From assembly GCA_046498285.1 (NCBI GenBank), contig JAWOBA010000236.1, positions 1-8,219 on the forward strand: DNA of 8,219 bases, read 5' to 3'. Source of the DNA: B33-G16 sp046498285. GTDB taxonomy: Bacteria; Desulfobacterota; DSM-4660; Desulfatiglandales; B25-G16. Position numbers and translations under genes: made by a program. The notes under the pieces are model-generated. The model ran no database searches. It had not been told where the DNA came from and was given only the letters and a program-made list of their open reading frames with translations. Positions 1-6,465 of this stretch are shown here, piece by piece. Position 1 is the first letter of the stretch; each line of letters starts with the position of its first letter.

Positions 1-7
1 AACTACT

Positions 8-733
8 TCATTTATTGAGGATATCAATAGCTTCTTCTAAGGCAATGGATCCATCATAAAGGGCCCTTCCCGTTATTATTCCACATACTCCAAGCTCTTC
101 TAATGGTAAAAATTGCTCTATATCTTTAATGGATGATATTCCTCCTGCTGCTATAACCCCTATGTTTATATTCTTTGCAAATTCTCGTATACCATCGATA
201 TTGGGACCGCTTCTCATTCCATCCCTTTGTATATCGGTATAAATAACAGCTGCAATCCCTATATCTTCAAACCGCCTTGCCAGATCAATGGCAATAATAC
301 CGGTAGGCTCTGCCCAACCTTCAACTGATACATAATTATCCTTTGAATCAATAGATATGATAATTTTATCCGGATATTTTATGCATGCGTCCTGTACCAT
401 ACCTGGATTTTTCAATGCGATGGTGCCAAGGATAATTTTATCAATGCCCAGATCAAGGTAATACGCTATGGTATCTAAACCTCGAATCCCGCCACCTAAT
501 TGTATGGGTATTGAGACCATGTCACGTATTTGTTTTATCGTGCCGCTATTGAACGGTTTCCCATAAACGGCCCCATCCAAATCAACGATATGGAGCCTCT
601 TTGCGCCTTTTCTTTCCCATTGCAGTGCGATCTCTTCAGGATGATCTGAAAATATAGTCTCCCTATTCATCAGACCTTGTTCTAATCGAACACACTTACC
701 ACCCTTAAGATCAATAGCTGGAATAATAATCAA
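8..733 (-). CDS. hisA: HisA, ProFAR isomerase of histidine biosynthesis, TTG start
   Basis: This is the phosphoribosylformimino-5-aminoimidazole carboxamide ribotide isomerase. It is a cytoplasmic (beta/alpha)8 barrel that opens the ribose ring of ProFAR to give PRFAR, the substrate of HisF/HisH. The 241-residue length is normal for the family. Visible motifs are PAIDLK with catalytic Asp8, the phosphate-binding QLGGGIR at 78-84, SIDSKD with the second catalytic Asp129, YTDIQRDGM at 165-173, AAGGIS at 195-200 and GRALYDG at 222-228. The start is TTG at 731-733. An in-frame TAA lies directly upstream (734-736), and an AGGAGG Shine-Dalgarno sequence (743-748) sits 9 nt before it, so no longer start is possible. 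The gene ends 7 nt from the window edge, so any hisF that follows is not visible. It is separated by 158 nt from the polysaccharide genes and probably forms the start of a separate unit. Confidence 0.97.
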   Translation of the reverse strand: MIIIPAIDLKGGKCVRLEQGLMNRETIFSDHPEEIALQWERKGAKRLHIVDLDGAVYGKPFNSGTIKQIRDMVSIPIQLGGGIRGLDTIAYYLDLGIDKIILGTIALKNPGMVQDACIKYPDKIIISIDSKDNYVSVEGWAEPTGIIAIDLARRFEDIGIAAVIYTDIQRDGMRSGPNIDGIREFAKNINIGVIAAGGISSIKDIEQFLPLEELGVCGIITGRALYDGSIALEEAIDILNK

Positions 734-742
734 TTATAAGTA

Positions 743-748
743 CCTCCT
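743..748 (-). promoter_or_regulatory. Shine-Dalgarno sequence of hisA
   Basis: On the minus strand this reads AGGAGG followed by a T, a full match to the anti-Shine-Dalgarno core, 9 nt before the TTG codon of hisA. It decides the start, because a TAA stop in the same frame immediately precedes the TTG. It is the strongest ribosome binding site in the window, which fits hisA being translated independently of the genes upstream. Confidence 0.85.
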
Positions 749-809
749 AAAATATAGTAACAGTAAAGTCTCACCGGCAGGCCCGAAGGTCATCTCCACC
801 ATAAAAGAT

Positions 810-838
810 CAGGATTGGGGTAAACGATTCGTATCCTG
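810..838. repeat. Inverted repeat, 6-bp arms, 17-nt loop
   Basis: The arms CAGGAT and ATCCTG are perfectly complementary. The loop includes ACGA-T-TCGT, itself a short inverted repeat. On the transcribed strand the structure is followed by a run of four T. It could be a weak terminator after the vanZ-like gene or part of the hisA leader, but arms this short can also arise by chance. Confidence 0.35.
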
Positions 839-891
839 TGGCCTGTGTTTCTACAACAAAGCGGTTGATGAACCAACAATAGTCATCTCCC

Positions 892-1464
892 CTATTCTCT
901 CGTTATTCCCCACAAAATAGTCAATCCTAAAAGCCCTCCTACCATATTTAACAATATATCATGCCAGGCAAAATATCGTAAGGGTAATACGCCCTGGTAA
1001 AGTTCATCTATGGCACCAAGTGCGGTGGTAATCGCTGCTGATTGAAAGTACCAATACTTTTCATTATCGTTTTTTTTCTTTTTTCCCCTATATCCCTTAA
1101 TAGCCTGCAATATCAAGATACTCAAAATTGCATACTCCGGCAAATGCGTTAATTTATAAGGGTTTGGAATAAAAAGATAATAGAGAACGGCAAATGTTAG
1201 CAATCCACTTATTACGAGGATAAAGTAAAAGAATCTTTTTCTGTTAAAAAAAAGAATACCGCCTGTTAAAAAGAGCAGGAGCGCTACTAAAAAAATCTCT
1301 ACAACAAATACAAAACCAGAAATGGATCCCGGCTTCCACCTGGAAGAGGCCCATTTAATCAATGAGGGGAGGTATGGTGTTGCAACCAGGATAATGAGCA
1401 AGTACCCATAGACAGCAATCCATTTACGATTGAAATAATGAAGGGTAAAATATTTCACCGACAA
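892..1464 (-). CDS. VanZ-like integral membrane protein
   Basis: This is a VanZ-family membrane protein of up to 190 residues. Hydrophobic segments lie at about 16-36, 50-74, 78-100, 108-124, 140-155 and 168-187. The family signature is in the C-terminal half: HLPEYAILS (107-115), then AIDELYQGVLP (151-161), then DILLNMVGGLLG (169-180) with the conserved Asp and Asn. VanZ was named from a teicoplanin-resistance element, but most homologues have no known activity and many lie in polysaccharide loci. A lysine-rich cytoplasmic-looking loop (about 125-136) is encoded by an A-rich run. The start is unsure. No ATG lies between the upstream in-frame stop (1495-1497) and the conserved part, so TTG at 1462-1464 or GTG at 1456-1458 is likely, and neither has a clear ribosome binding site. 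The context suggests a membrane role linked to the glycan pathway, which is inference. Confidence 0.85.
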   Translation of the reverse strand: MSVKYFTLHYFNRKWIAVYGYLLIILVATPYLPSLIKWASSRWKPGSISGFVFVVEIFLVALLLFLTGGILFFNRKRFFYFILVISGLLTFAVLYYLFIPNPYKLTHLPEYAILSILILQAIKGYRGKKKKNDNEKYWYFQSAAITTALGAIDELYQGVLPLRYFAWHDILLNMVGGLLGLTILWGITRE

Positions 1465-1574
1465 AACAAGTAATCTTGGGCTACATTTAGCGATTTATGA
1501 AACGGGCTATGGGAAAAATAATTTTTATGTATCCTGGTCGATGCCATAAGACAGGAAAGTTTTTATAGGTAAAA
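1465..1574. other. 110-nt spacer between the fusion gene and the vanZ-like gene
   Basis: This is AT-rich and I see no gene in it. On the minus strand, TCCTG and CAGGA arms (about 1532-1556) could pair as a weak, bulged hairpin, followed by an A/T-rich stretch without a clean T run. I do not regard it as a convincing terminator, so the vanZ-like gene may still be co-transcribed with the upstream genes. Confidence 0.4.
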
Positions 1575-3398
1575 TCATTCAATCATAATAGTAAGGTGAC
1601 TCATATTCACACCCAGGGACTGACATTCGACTTGCAAGGAATCCCTCAATGCCTTATCTATATTTCGAAATGAGATAACAACCTCTGAAATCTGGTTGTT
1701 ATGAACAATTTCACTTAACCGATTTTTTCCTCCGAAAACCTTATATCCCATAAACTTACGTTTTTGCTTCCGAATATCATCATCGATAAATCCCACCAGG
1801 TCCAGTCCTAAGTTCTTATTCCGTTCGATCTCCTGCATAACGAGTTGACCGCCTGCACCGGCGCCATAAATAAGTGTCCTTTTTCCTCCCTTCATAGAAT
1901 TCTTCGGAGTAGCTTCATCAATCAGACGATACGAGAAACGTGATGCTGTTACAAGTGCCATCAAAATCATCCAATAAATAATAAAGATGGTGCGGGAAAA
2001 CCCCATAAAACGATAAATACCTAAATTAACCAGCACAGATAACACCGTGCCAATAGTAACAGCCTTGCCATAGGTAATAACATCTCTTATTCCTACATAC
2101 CGCCATATACCTCGATAAACCCCTAAAAGAAAAAAACTAAAAAGCTGGCATGCAACTACAATAGGTAAGGATTTGAGAAAAATGGGAAAATTTTCGCCAT
2201 AGGCAGTGCCCTCAAATCGGATCAAGTAGGAGGACCAATAGGCGAGAGGGATCAAAATAAGGTCTAAGAGTACCTCAAACACCCTTTTTTTATAGGTCAA
2301 TTCAAAAATAATGGGGGTGAATTTGCCCTTTTTGACTTCAGAAACTATGGATTCTTCTGGATAGACCTTGACCCTTGCCAGGTTTATCCAGAAAAAGATA
2401 ATAAAAAGGATGTAGATCATGATAAGGACCAGACTAACACCAAGGGTTAAACGAGTAATGATTATAGCCAATAACCCTGAAACAACTGCAAAGCTGTAAA
2501 GGATCAATACAGCGTTTCTCTCAGAAAAGCCGATAGCCACCATCCTGTGAGAGGAGTGATCCTGGCCCCCTATGGAAATAGAACGACCAGAAAGCTTGCG
2601 CATCAGGCTAACAAAGGTGGTATCAAGAATAGGGATGAACAGGATCAGGATGGGAATAGCCAACACAAAGACGAGATGATGAGATTGGGTGCCAACCAAC
2701 ACCCCGGAAGCCTGGGTAGCTAACCCAGCTAAAAGAAATCCAATGAGTAGACTACCTGAATCTCCCATAAATATTGAAGCGGGATGGAAATTGTAGATTA
2801 AAAATCCCCCTAAAGAGCCAAGAAATGCTGATAAGAAAAGAGCAGCTGGAAATATATTCTGAAATCCAGAGAAAACCTGAGATAAAAATAGAAAAATGCC
2901 TGCTAATAAGGCAATACCTGCTGATAGTCCATCCATATTATCTAAAAGATTAAAGGCATTAGTAATCCCTACAATCCAGAATATGCTAATCATAAGATTA
3001 GCAGTCATTGACTCAAACCAATTTATCTGGAAGCCAAAAATGACCAAAACAGAAGCAATGATGACCTGACCCACCAGTTTGTGCTGGGGGTTGATCTCAA
3101 AAAGGTCATCAATCAGACCCAAAACAAAGATAGCCGTGCCACCCAAGGCAAGCGGCAAGAGGGGCTTTACAGAGCTATAAAACCCAAATACCAGGGAAGC
3201 CAGCTGCCAGACCACCATCAAGGCCAAAAAGATACTCACACCTCCCAAAAGGGAGGTAGGTTTTTTGTGCCATCTGTCATCCCTTGCTTGGGCTACAAGA
3301 TTTTTTTTCACCGCCAGATGCCTGATGAGTGGAGTGAAAAACAGGGAGAGCAAAAAGGATGCTAAGAAGGTAGAGGCATATGCAACAAATGGATTCAT
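1575..3398 (-). CDS. WecA/MraY-type sugar-phosphate transferase fused to a FlaA1/WbaP-like membrane-Rossmann module
   Basis: This 607-residue protein has two modules. Residues 1-340 form a polytopic polyprenyl-phosphate sugar-1-phosphate transferase of the MraY/WecA/TagO family, with about ten to eleven membrane segments. Its motifs are DDRWHKKP (40-47), GLIDDL (94-99, catalytic Asp pair), NAFNLLDNMDGL (147-158), FMGDSGS (210-216) and DHSSHR (280-285), the last in place of the WecA HxHH loop. Residues about 368-490 hold four more membrane segments and YRGIWRYVG (428-436), typical of FlaA1/CapD and WbaP/WcaJ N-terminal regions. Residues 508-607 form a Rossmann fold with GAGAGG (512-517) and GFIDDD (537-542). 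The chain then ends, with no SDR catalytic domain and no bacterial sugar-transferase domain. The likely role of the first half is glycan initiation on undecaprenyl phosphate. The second half may sense or bind a nucleotide sugar, which is inference. The ATG overlaps the upstream SDR stop (ATGA) and has no clear Shine-Dalgarno sequence, so translation is probably coupled. Confidence 0.9.
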   Translation of the reverse strand: MNPFVAYASTFLASFLLSLFFTPLIRHLAVKKNLVAQARDDRWHKKPTSLLGGVSIFLALMVVWQLASLVFGFYSSVKPLLPLALGGTAIFVLGLIDDLFEINPQHKLVGQVIIASVLVIFGFQINWFESMTANLMISIFWIVGITNAFNLLDNMDGLSAGIALLAGIFLFLSQVFSGFQNIFPAALFLSAFLGSLGGFLIYNFHPASIFMGDSGSLLIGFLLAGLATQASGVLVGTQSHHLVFVLAIPILILFIPILDTTFVSLMRKLSGRSISIGGQDHSSHRMVAIGFSERNAVLILYSFAVVSGLLAIIITRLTLGVSLVLIMIYILFIIFFWINLARVKVYPEESIVSEVKKGKFTPIIFELTYKKRVFEVLLDLILIPLAYWSSYLIRFEGTAYGENFPIFLKSLPIVVACQLFSFFLLGVYRGIWRYVGIRDVITYGKAVTIGTVLSVLVNLGIYRFMGFSRTIFIIYWMILMALVTASRFSYRLIDEATPKNSMKGGKRTLIYGAGAGGQLVMQEIERNKNLGLDLVGFIDDDIRKQKRKFMGYKVFGGKNRLSEIVHNNQISEVVISFRNIDKALRDSLQVECQSLGVNMSHLTIMIE

Positions 3399-4366
3399 TT
3401 TTTATAATAATCAATTACGCTCTGAATAATACCCTTAAGGTCAGTCTTAGGCTTAAAATGCACAAGACCCTTAAGCCTGGTAATATCCGGACAACGCCTC
3501 TGCATATCCTCATATCCAGGACCATAGGCCTTTTCATAGGATATGTATTCTATCTCAGATGAGCTTCCTGCCATGTTTTTAATCATCTGGGCGAGATCTT
3601 TAATAGTCACCTCTTCTTCGTTGCCTACATTAAAAATCTGCCCTACAGCCTGGGGCTCGGCCATAAGCTTGATAAGCACATCAACGACATCAGCAATATA
3701 GGTAAAACTTCTGGACTGGAAACCATCACCATAAACTGTAATAGGTTTATTGATAAGGGATTTTTGAACAAAGTTGGGTATCACCATCCCATATTGCCCA
3801 GTCTGCCTGGGACCAACTGTATTGAAAAGACGGGCAATAATGACTGGAAGTTTCTTTTCCTCATAGTATGCAAGAGCAAGGAATTCATCCAATGCCTTAG
3901 AACAGGCATAGGCCCAGCGTCTCTTCGTGGTGGAACCCATAAGGCGATCAGTATCTTCTAAAAGAAATTGAGTTTTCTCACCATCCATAATTTTACCATA
4001 CACCTCGCTGCTTGAGGCGATAAGAACCTTTTTTTTATATCGGTTTGCCAACATAAGAACCATTTCGGTTCCTTTTACATTTGTCTCAAGGGTCTCAACC
4101 GGTCGATTCATAATAAGTTTTACACCTACAGCCGCTGCCATATGATAAATTTGGTCACACTTAAAGACCAGCTCATTCATAACGGCCTCGTTAAGGATCG
4201 TATCCGCAACCAGGTGAAATTTCTTATTGTCCTGGTGTTGTTCGACATTCGCTAGACTCCCAGTGGAGAGATCATCTACAATAAAAACCTCATCCCCATT
4301 CTCCAGAAGACTATCTACCAAATGAGAACCTATAAAGCCTGCGCCACCTGTAATAAGTATCTTCAT
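3395..4366 (-). CDS. Extended-SDR nucleotide-sugar epimerase/decarboxylase
   Basis: This 323-residue NAD-dependent extended SDR is of normal length for sugar-nucleotide epimerases and dehydratases. The NAD-binding motif GGAGFIG is at 7-13, with an acidic pair DD (31-32) after beta-2 that fits NAD preference. The catalytic residues are the Ser/Thr region SSSEVYG (118-124) and YACSK (Tyr153, Lys157). The substrate side has RLFNTVGPRQ (179-188), VIPNFV (195-200) and VYGDGFQSRSFTYI (211-224). This last block resembles UDP-glucuronate decarboxylase (UXS) and related epimerases, so a UDP-sugar substrate is likely, but I cannot fix the exact reaction. The protein is probably cytosolic, since no signal peptide or membrane helix is seen. 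The start ATG at 4364-4366 is preceded by AGGAAGG with 7-nt spacing. The stop overlaps the start of the membrane transferase, suggesting that the two act in the same pathway. Confidence 0.92.
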   Translation of the reverse strand: MKILITGGAGFIGSHLVDSLLENGDEVFIVDDLSTGSLANVEQHQDNKKFHLVADTILNEAVMNELVFKCDQIYHMAAAVGVKLIMNRPVETLETNVKGTEMVLMLANRYKKKVLIASSSEVYGKIMDGEKTQFLLEDTDRLMGSTTKRRWAYACSKALDEFLALAYYEEKKLPVIIARLFNTVGPRQTGQYGMVIPNFVQKSLINKPITVYGDGFQSRSFTYIADVVDVLIKLMAEPQAVGQIFNVGNEEEVTIKDLAQMIKNMAGSSSEIEYISYEKAYGPGYEDMQRRCPDITRLKGLVHFKPKTDLKGIIQSVIDYYKK

Positions 4367-4373
4367 TATTGTA

Positions 4374-4380
4374 CCTTCCT
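4374..4380 (-). promoter_or_regulatory. Ribosome binding site of the SDR gene
   Basis: The minus strand reads AGGAAGG, 7 nt before the ATG at 4364-4366. After the 136-nt gap this supports independent translation initiation at the SDR gene, in contrast to the coupled start of the gene that follows. Confidence 0.7.
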
Positions 4381-4412
4381 AAAATGGAAAGTTAATACAA
4401 AATATAGAAAAT

Positions 4413-4429
4413 GATTTAGTTTTTAAATC
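4413..4429. repeat. AT-rich inverted repeat in the SDR gene leader
   Basis: GATTTA (4413-4418) and TAAATC (4424-4429) can pair around a 5-nt loop. It lies 47 nt upstream of the SDR start codon. It is too AT-rich to be a good terminator and may be chance. Confidence 0.3.
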
Positions 4430-4462
4430 TTTACCATCATAAGGATCTAAATCGTCAATCCC

Positions 4463-4490
4463 ATATCACATGTGAGCAATAAAAAGTCAA
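4463..4490 (-). promoter_or_regulatory. Possible weak sigma-70 promoter upstream of the SDR gene
   Basis: On the minus strand a -35-like TTGACT (4485-4490) is followed after 16 nt by TGATAT (4463-4468), a poor -10 match. A perfect 10-bp palindrome, TCACATGTGA (4466-4475), overlaps the -10 side and could be an operator half or pure chance. The 136-nt spacer downstream of asnB is the only long gap inside the polysaccharide block, which makes an internal promoter reasonable, but the motif evidence is weak. Confidence 0.22.
4466..4475. repeat. Perfect 10-bp palindrome TCACATGTGA
   Basis: The sequence is identical to its reverse complement. It lies in the spacer between asnB and the SDR gene, overlapping the possible -10 element. 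It carries the half-sites TCACA and TGTGA known from CRP/FNR-type operators, but in the reverse order and without the usual spacer, so it is not a CRP site. Confidence 0.4.
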
Positions 4491-4502
4491 GTTTTCACTG
4501 TC

Positions 4503-6434
4503 TTATGTGATCCAACGTTCTTGCCACATTTCCCACATCAAAAGAGACCACAGCCGATATTGATGGTTAAAATCACCAGAAAGGTGTTCTTTTATCTTAG
4601 TTTCGACAAATTTATGATCAAATAGGCCCTCTTTTTTTAGCTGTTCAGGAGAAAGATAATCCAAAAGAAGGGGTTTTAAATCAGAGCGAAACCAACTATC
4701 AATAGGAATACCAAATCCCATCTTTGGCCTTTCAAATAACTGGCGAGGTAAATACTGGGCCAAGAATTTCTTGAGTAAATATTTTCCAGTGCCATTTCTA
4801 TACTTTAAATATTCCGGTAAAGATGAGGTGTATTCAAGAATTCTTCTATCTAAAAGCGGCACCCTTACTTCCAAGCTAACAGCCATACTTGCACGATCAA
4901 CCTTTGTCAACATTGCATCAGGGAGATAGGTCTTTTGATCCACTCTCATCATCCGAGAAAGAAGGGGCCAATGCTCTGTCTTTTTAAAAATCTCTTCGTA
5001 AATTCCCTTTGGTAATTTCTGTCCAGTTAGTCGAATCAGATCCTCTTCAGGCCATAAAGAAATGGTCATCCTGTAAATTTCCTCTATCTCTGTCTTATCC
5101 AATAGGCTAATCAATTTTTGCCATTTGTCAGGGAAATTGGATACCTTAAATCGTTGGGGAAGAAATTCACGCACAGGTAAATAGCACCGTTCCACCCACT
5201 TAGATGGTATACCTTTTAAAACTAATGCCATGGACCTTTTAATAGGTCTAGGTAAGGCTTGAAATCCTGCCGCCATAGATCGAGTCGACCAGTAACGCAC
5301 ATACCCGGAAAATTGTTCATCTCCACCATCTCCAGAAAGGGCAGCAGTTACCTGGGAGCGGGCAAGATAACAGACCAAATAGGTAGGTATGGCAGAGGAA
5401 TCAGCAAAAGGTTCATCATAGATCTCAGGCAAATGAGGAATAACATCCAGAGCATCTTTGGGGGTAACGTAAAATTCAGTGTGATCTGTACCTAAATATT
5501 TAGCCACCTTTGATGCCCATGGAGCCTCATTGTAAGCCTGCTCCTTGAAACCCATACTGAATGTCCGAACAGGGGATGTGCTAAGCTTTTGCATTAAAGC
5601 TACCACAATCGAGGAATCTATCCCGCCGCTGAGTAAGGCACCAAGTGGCACATCACTAATCATATAATCTGATATCACTGTGCTAAGCAGTTCATCTAGC
5701 TCTGCCACACCCTTTTCTTCAGGATAGCTTGATGTCTTTGGATAAGTAACCATATCCGGAAGATTATAAAAGGGTTCTGAAATCAGATTATCCCCATTAT
5801 AAACCATGTAATATCCAGGAGTAAGTTTATAGGTGTTCTTGAAAATGGTTTTTGGTGTTGGAATATATTGATAATGAAGGAAGAGAGGGATGGCTTCAGG
5901 ATCGATATCTCTCTTAAACGATTTGAATGCCATAAGTGCCTTGAGCTCAGAGGCAAAAACAAGTGTTCCCTGGCTGAAGTGATAATAGAGGGGTTTGACG
6001 CCTATGGGGTCTCTGGCTAAAATCAACTCATTTGTTCGGCCATCCCAGATGGCAAGTGCAAACATCCCTGTTAACTTAGAAAAGCTATCAATCCCCCACT
6101 CAAGATAGGATTTGAGAATTACTTCGGTATCCGAATTGCCCTTAAAATGGTAATGTTTTTGTTGTAATATATGTCGCAACTGTCTAAAATTATATACTTC
6201 TCCGCTATAGGTAATCCACACCTTCCCATCTTCGCTTTCCATGGGCTGGTGGGCTTTACTGGAAAGATCGATAATAGCAAGTCTTGTGTGCCCTAGTCCT
6301 ATCCCCCTTTTTTCAAGAAAAAAAAGACCCGAATCATCCGGGCCCCGGTAAGTAAGGCTTGATACCGCAAGGGGAAGACATTCCTTTAATTGAACGAAAT
6401 CCTTTTCTGATCTAAATCCGATTATGCCGCACAT
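4503..6434 (-). CDS. asnB: AsnB-type glutamine-hydrolysing asparagine synthase / amidotransferase
   Basis: This is a 643-residue class II glutamine amidotransferase joined to an asparagine-synthase domain. The start is ATG at 6432-6434, because it places the nucleophile Cys2 directly after Met1 (MCGIIGF). A TTG six codons upstream would bury it. Glutaminase motifs are HTRLAIID (49-56), SGEVYN (77-82) and NSDTEV (100-105). The synthetase half has the ATP pyrophosphate loop SGGIDSS (269-275), DEPFADSS (340-347), SGDGGDE (367-373), KVDRASMAVSLEVRVPLLDR (511-530) and RPKMGFGIP (569-577). The family makes Asn from Asp with Gln and ATP. Copies inside polysaccharide clusters are thought to amidate carboxyl groups of sugars or linked amino acids, so the real substrate here is open. 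One oddity is Ser77 where E. coli AsnB has the oxyanion-hole Asn74. It lies 31 nt after the GT4 gene, with a poorly spaced GGAG, so it may depend on read-through translation. Confidence 0.95.
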   Translation of the reverse strand: MCGIIGFRSEKDFVQLKECLPLAVSSLTYRGPDDSGLFFLEKRGIGLGHTRLAIIDLSSKAHQPMESEDGKVWITYSGEVYNFRQLRHILQQKHYHFKGNSDTEVILKSYLEWGIDSFSKLTGMFALAIWDGRTNELILARDPIGVKPLYYHFSQGTLVFASELKALMAFKSFKRDIDPEAIPLFLHYQYIPTPKTIFKNTYKLTPGYYMVYNGDNLISEPFYNLPDMVTYPKTSSYPEEKGVAELDELLSTVISDYMISDVPLGALLSGGIDSSIVVALMQKLSTSPVRTFSMGFKEQAYNEAPWASKVAKYLGTDHTEFYVTPKDALDVIPHLPEIYDEPFADSSAIPTYLVCYLARSQVTAALSGDGGDEQFSGYVRYWSTRSMAAGFQALPRPIKRSMALVLKGIPSKWVERCYLPVREFLPQRFKVSNFPDKWQKLISLLDKTEIEEIYRMTISLWPEEDLIRLTGQKLPKGIYEEIFKKTEHWPLLSRMMRVDQKTYLPDAMLTKVDRASMAVSLEVRVPLLDRRILEYTSSLPEYLKYRNGTGKYLLKKFLAQYLPRQLFERPKMGFGIPIDSWFRSDLKPLLLDYLSPEQLKKEGLFDHKFVETKIKEHLSGDFNHQYRLWSLLMWEMWQERWIT

Positions 6435-6465
6435 AGCTCCACATCTCTGCAATCAACCTTTGTAT

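Larger units (their letters stand above)
734..891. other. 158-nt spacer between vanZ-like gene and hisA, with short repeats
   Basis: This is non-coding as far as I can tell. It holds a 9-bp direct repeat, GTCATCTCC, at 789-797 and 882-890. It also holds an inverted repeat, CAGGAT (810-815) with ATCCTG (833-838), around a 17-nt loop that itself contains the near-palindrome ACGATTCGT. On the minus strand the second arm is followed by ATCTTTTAT, so a weak terminator for the upstream operon is possible. The stem is short and the loop long, so I do not call it as one. No convincing sigma-70 promoter for hisA stands out. The 22-codon minus-strand ORF at 734-802 shows no protein similarity that I recognise. 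Confidence 0.5.

Noticed and set aside
734..802. A 22-residue ORF ending right before hisA, as a possible leader peptide
   Set aside because: It has no run of His codons as in his attenuators and no recognisable similarity, and its start has no convincing ribosome binding site.
892..1464. Calling the VanZ-like gene a teicoplanin resistance gene
   Set aside because: Only the family match supports this. No other van gene is nearby and the context is polysaccharide synthesis.
1532..1556. Rho-independent terminator after the fusion gene
   Set aside because: The stem is five base pairs with a bulge and a long loop, and there is no clean T run after it.
1575..1875. Calling the C-terminal part of the fusion protein an active sugar epimerase or dehydratase
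   Set aside because: Only the nucleotide-binding Rossmann part is present. No SDR catalytic YxxxK follows, because the protein ends about 90 residues after the GAGAGG motif.
4466..4475. CRP-type operator
   Set aside because: CRP sites read TGTGA, six bases, then TCACA. Here the halves are in the opposite order and directly joined.
6435..6452. A six-codon N-terminal extension of the AsnB-like protein from a TTG codon
   Set aside because: Class II amidotransferases need the Cys right after the initiator Met. The ATG at 6432-6434 gives exactly that, so the extension is not used.
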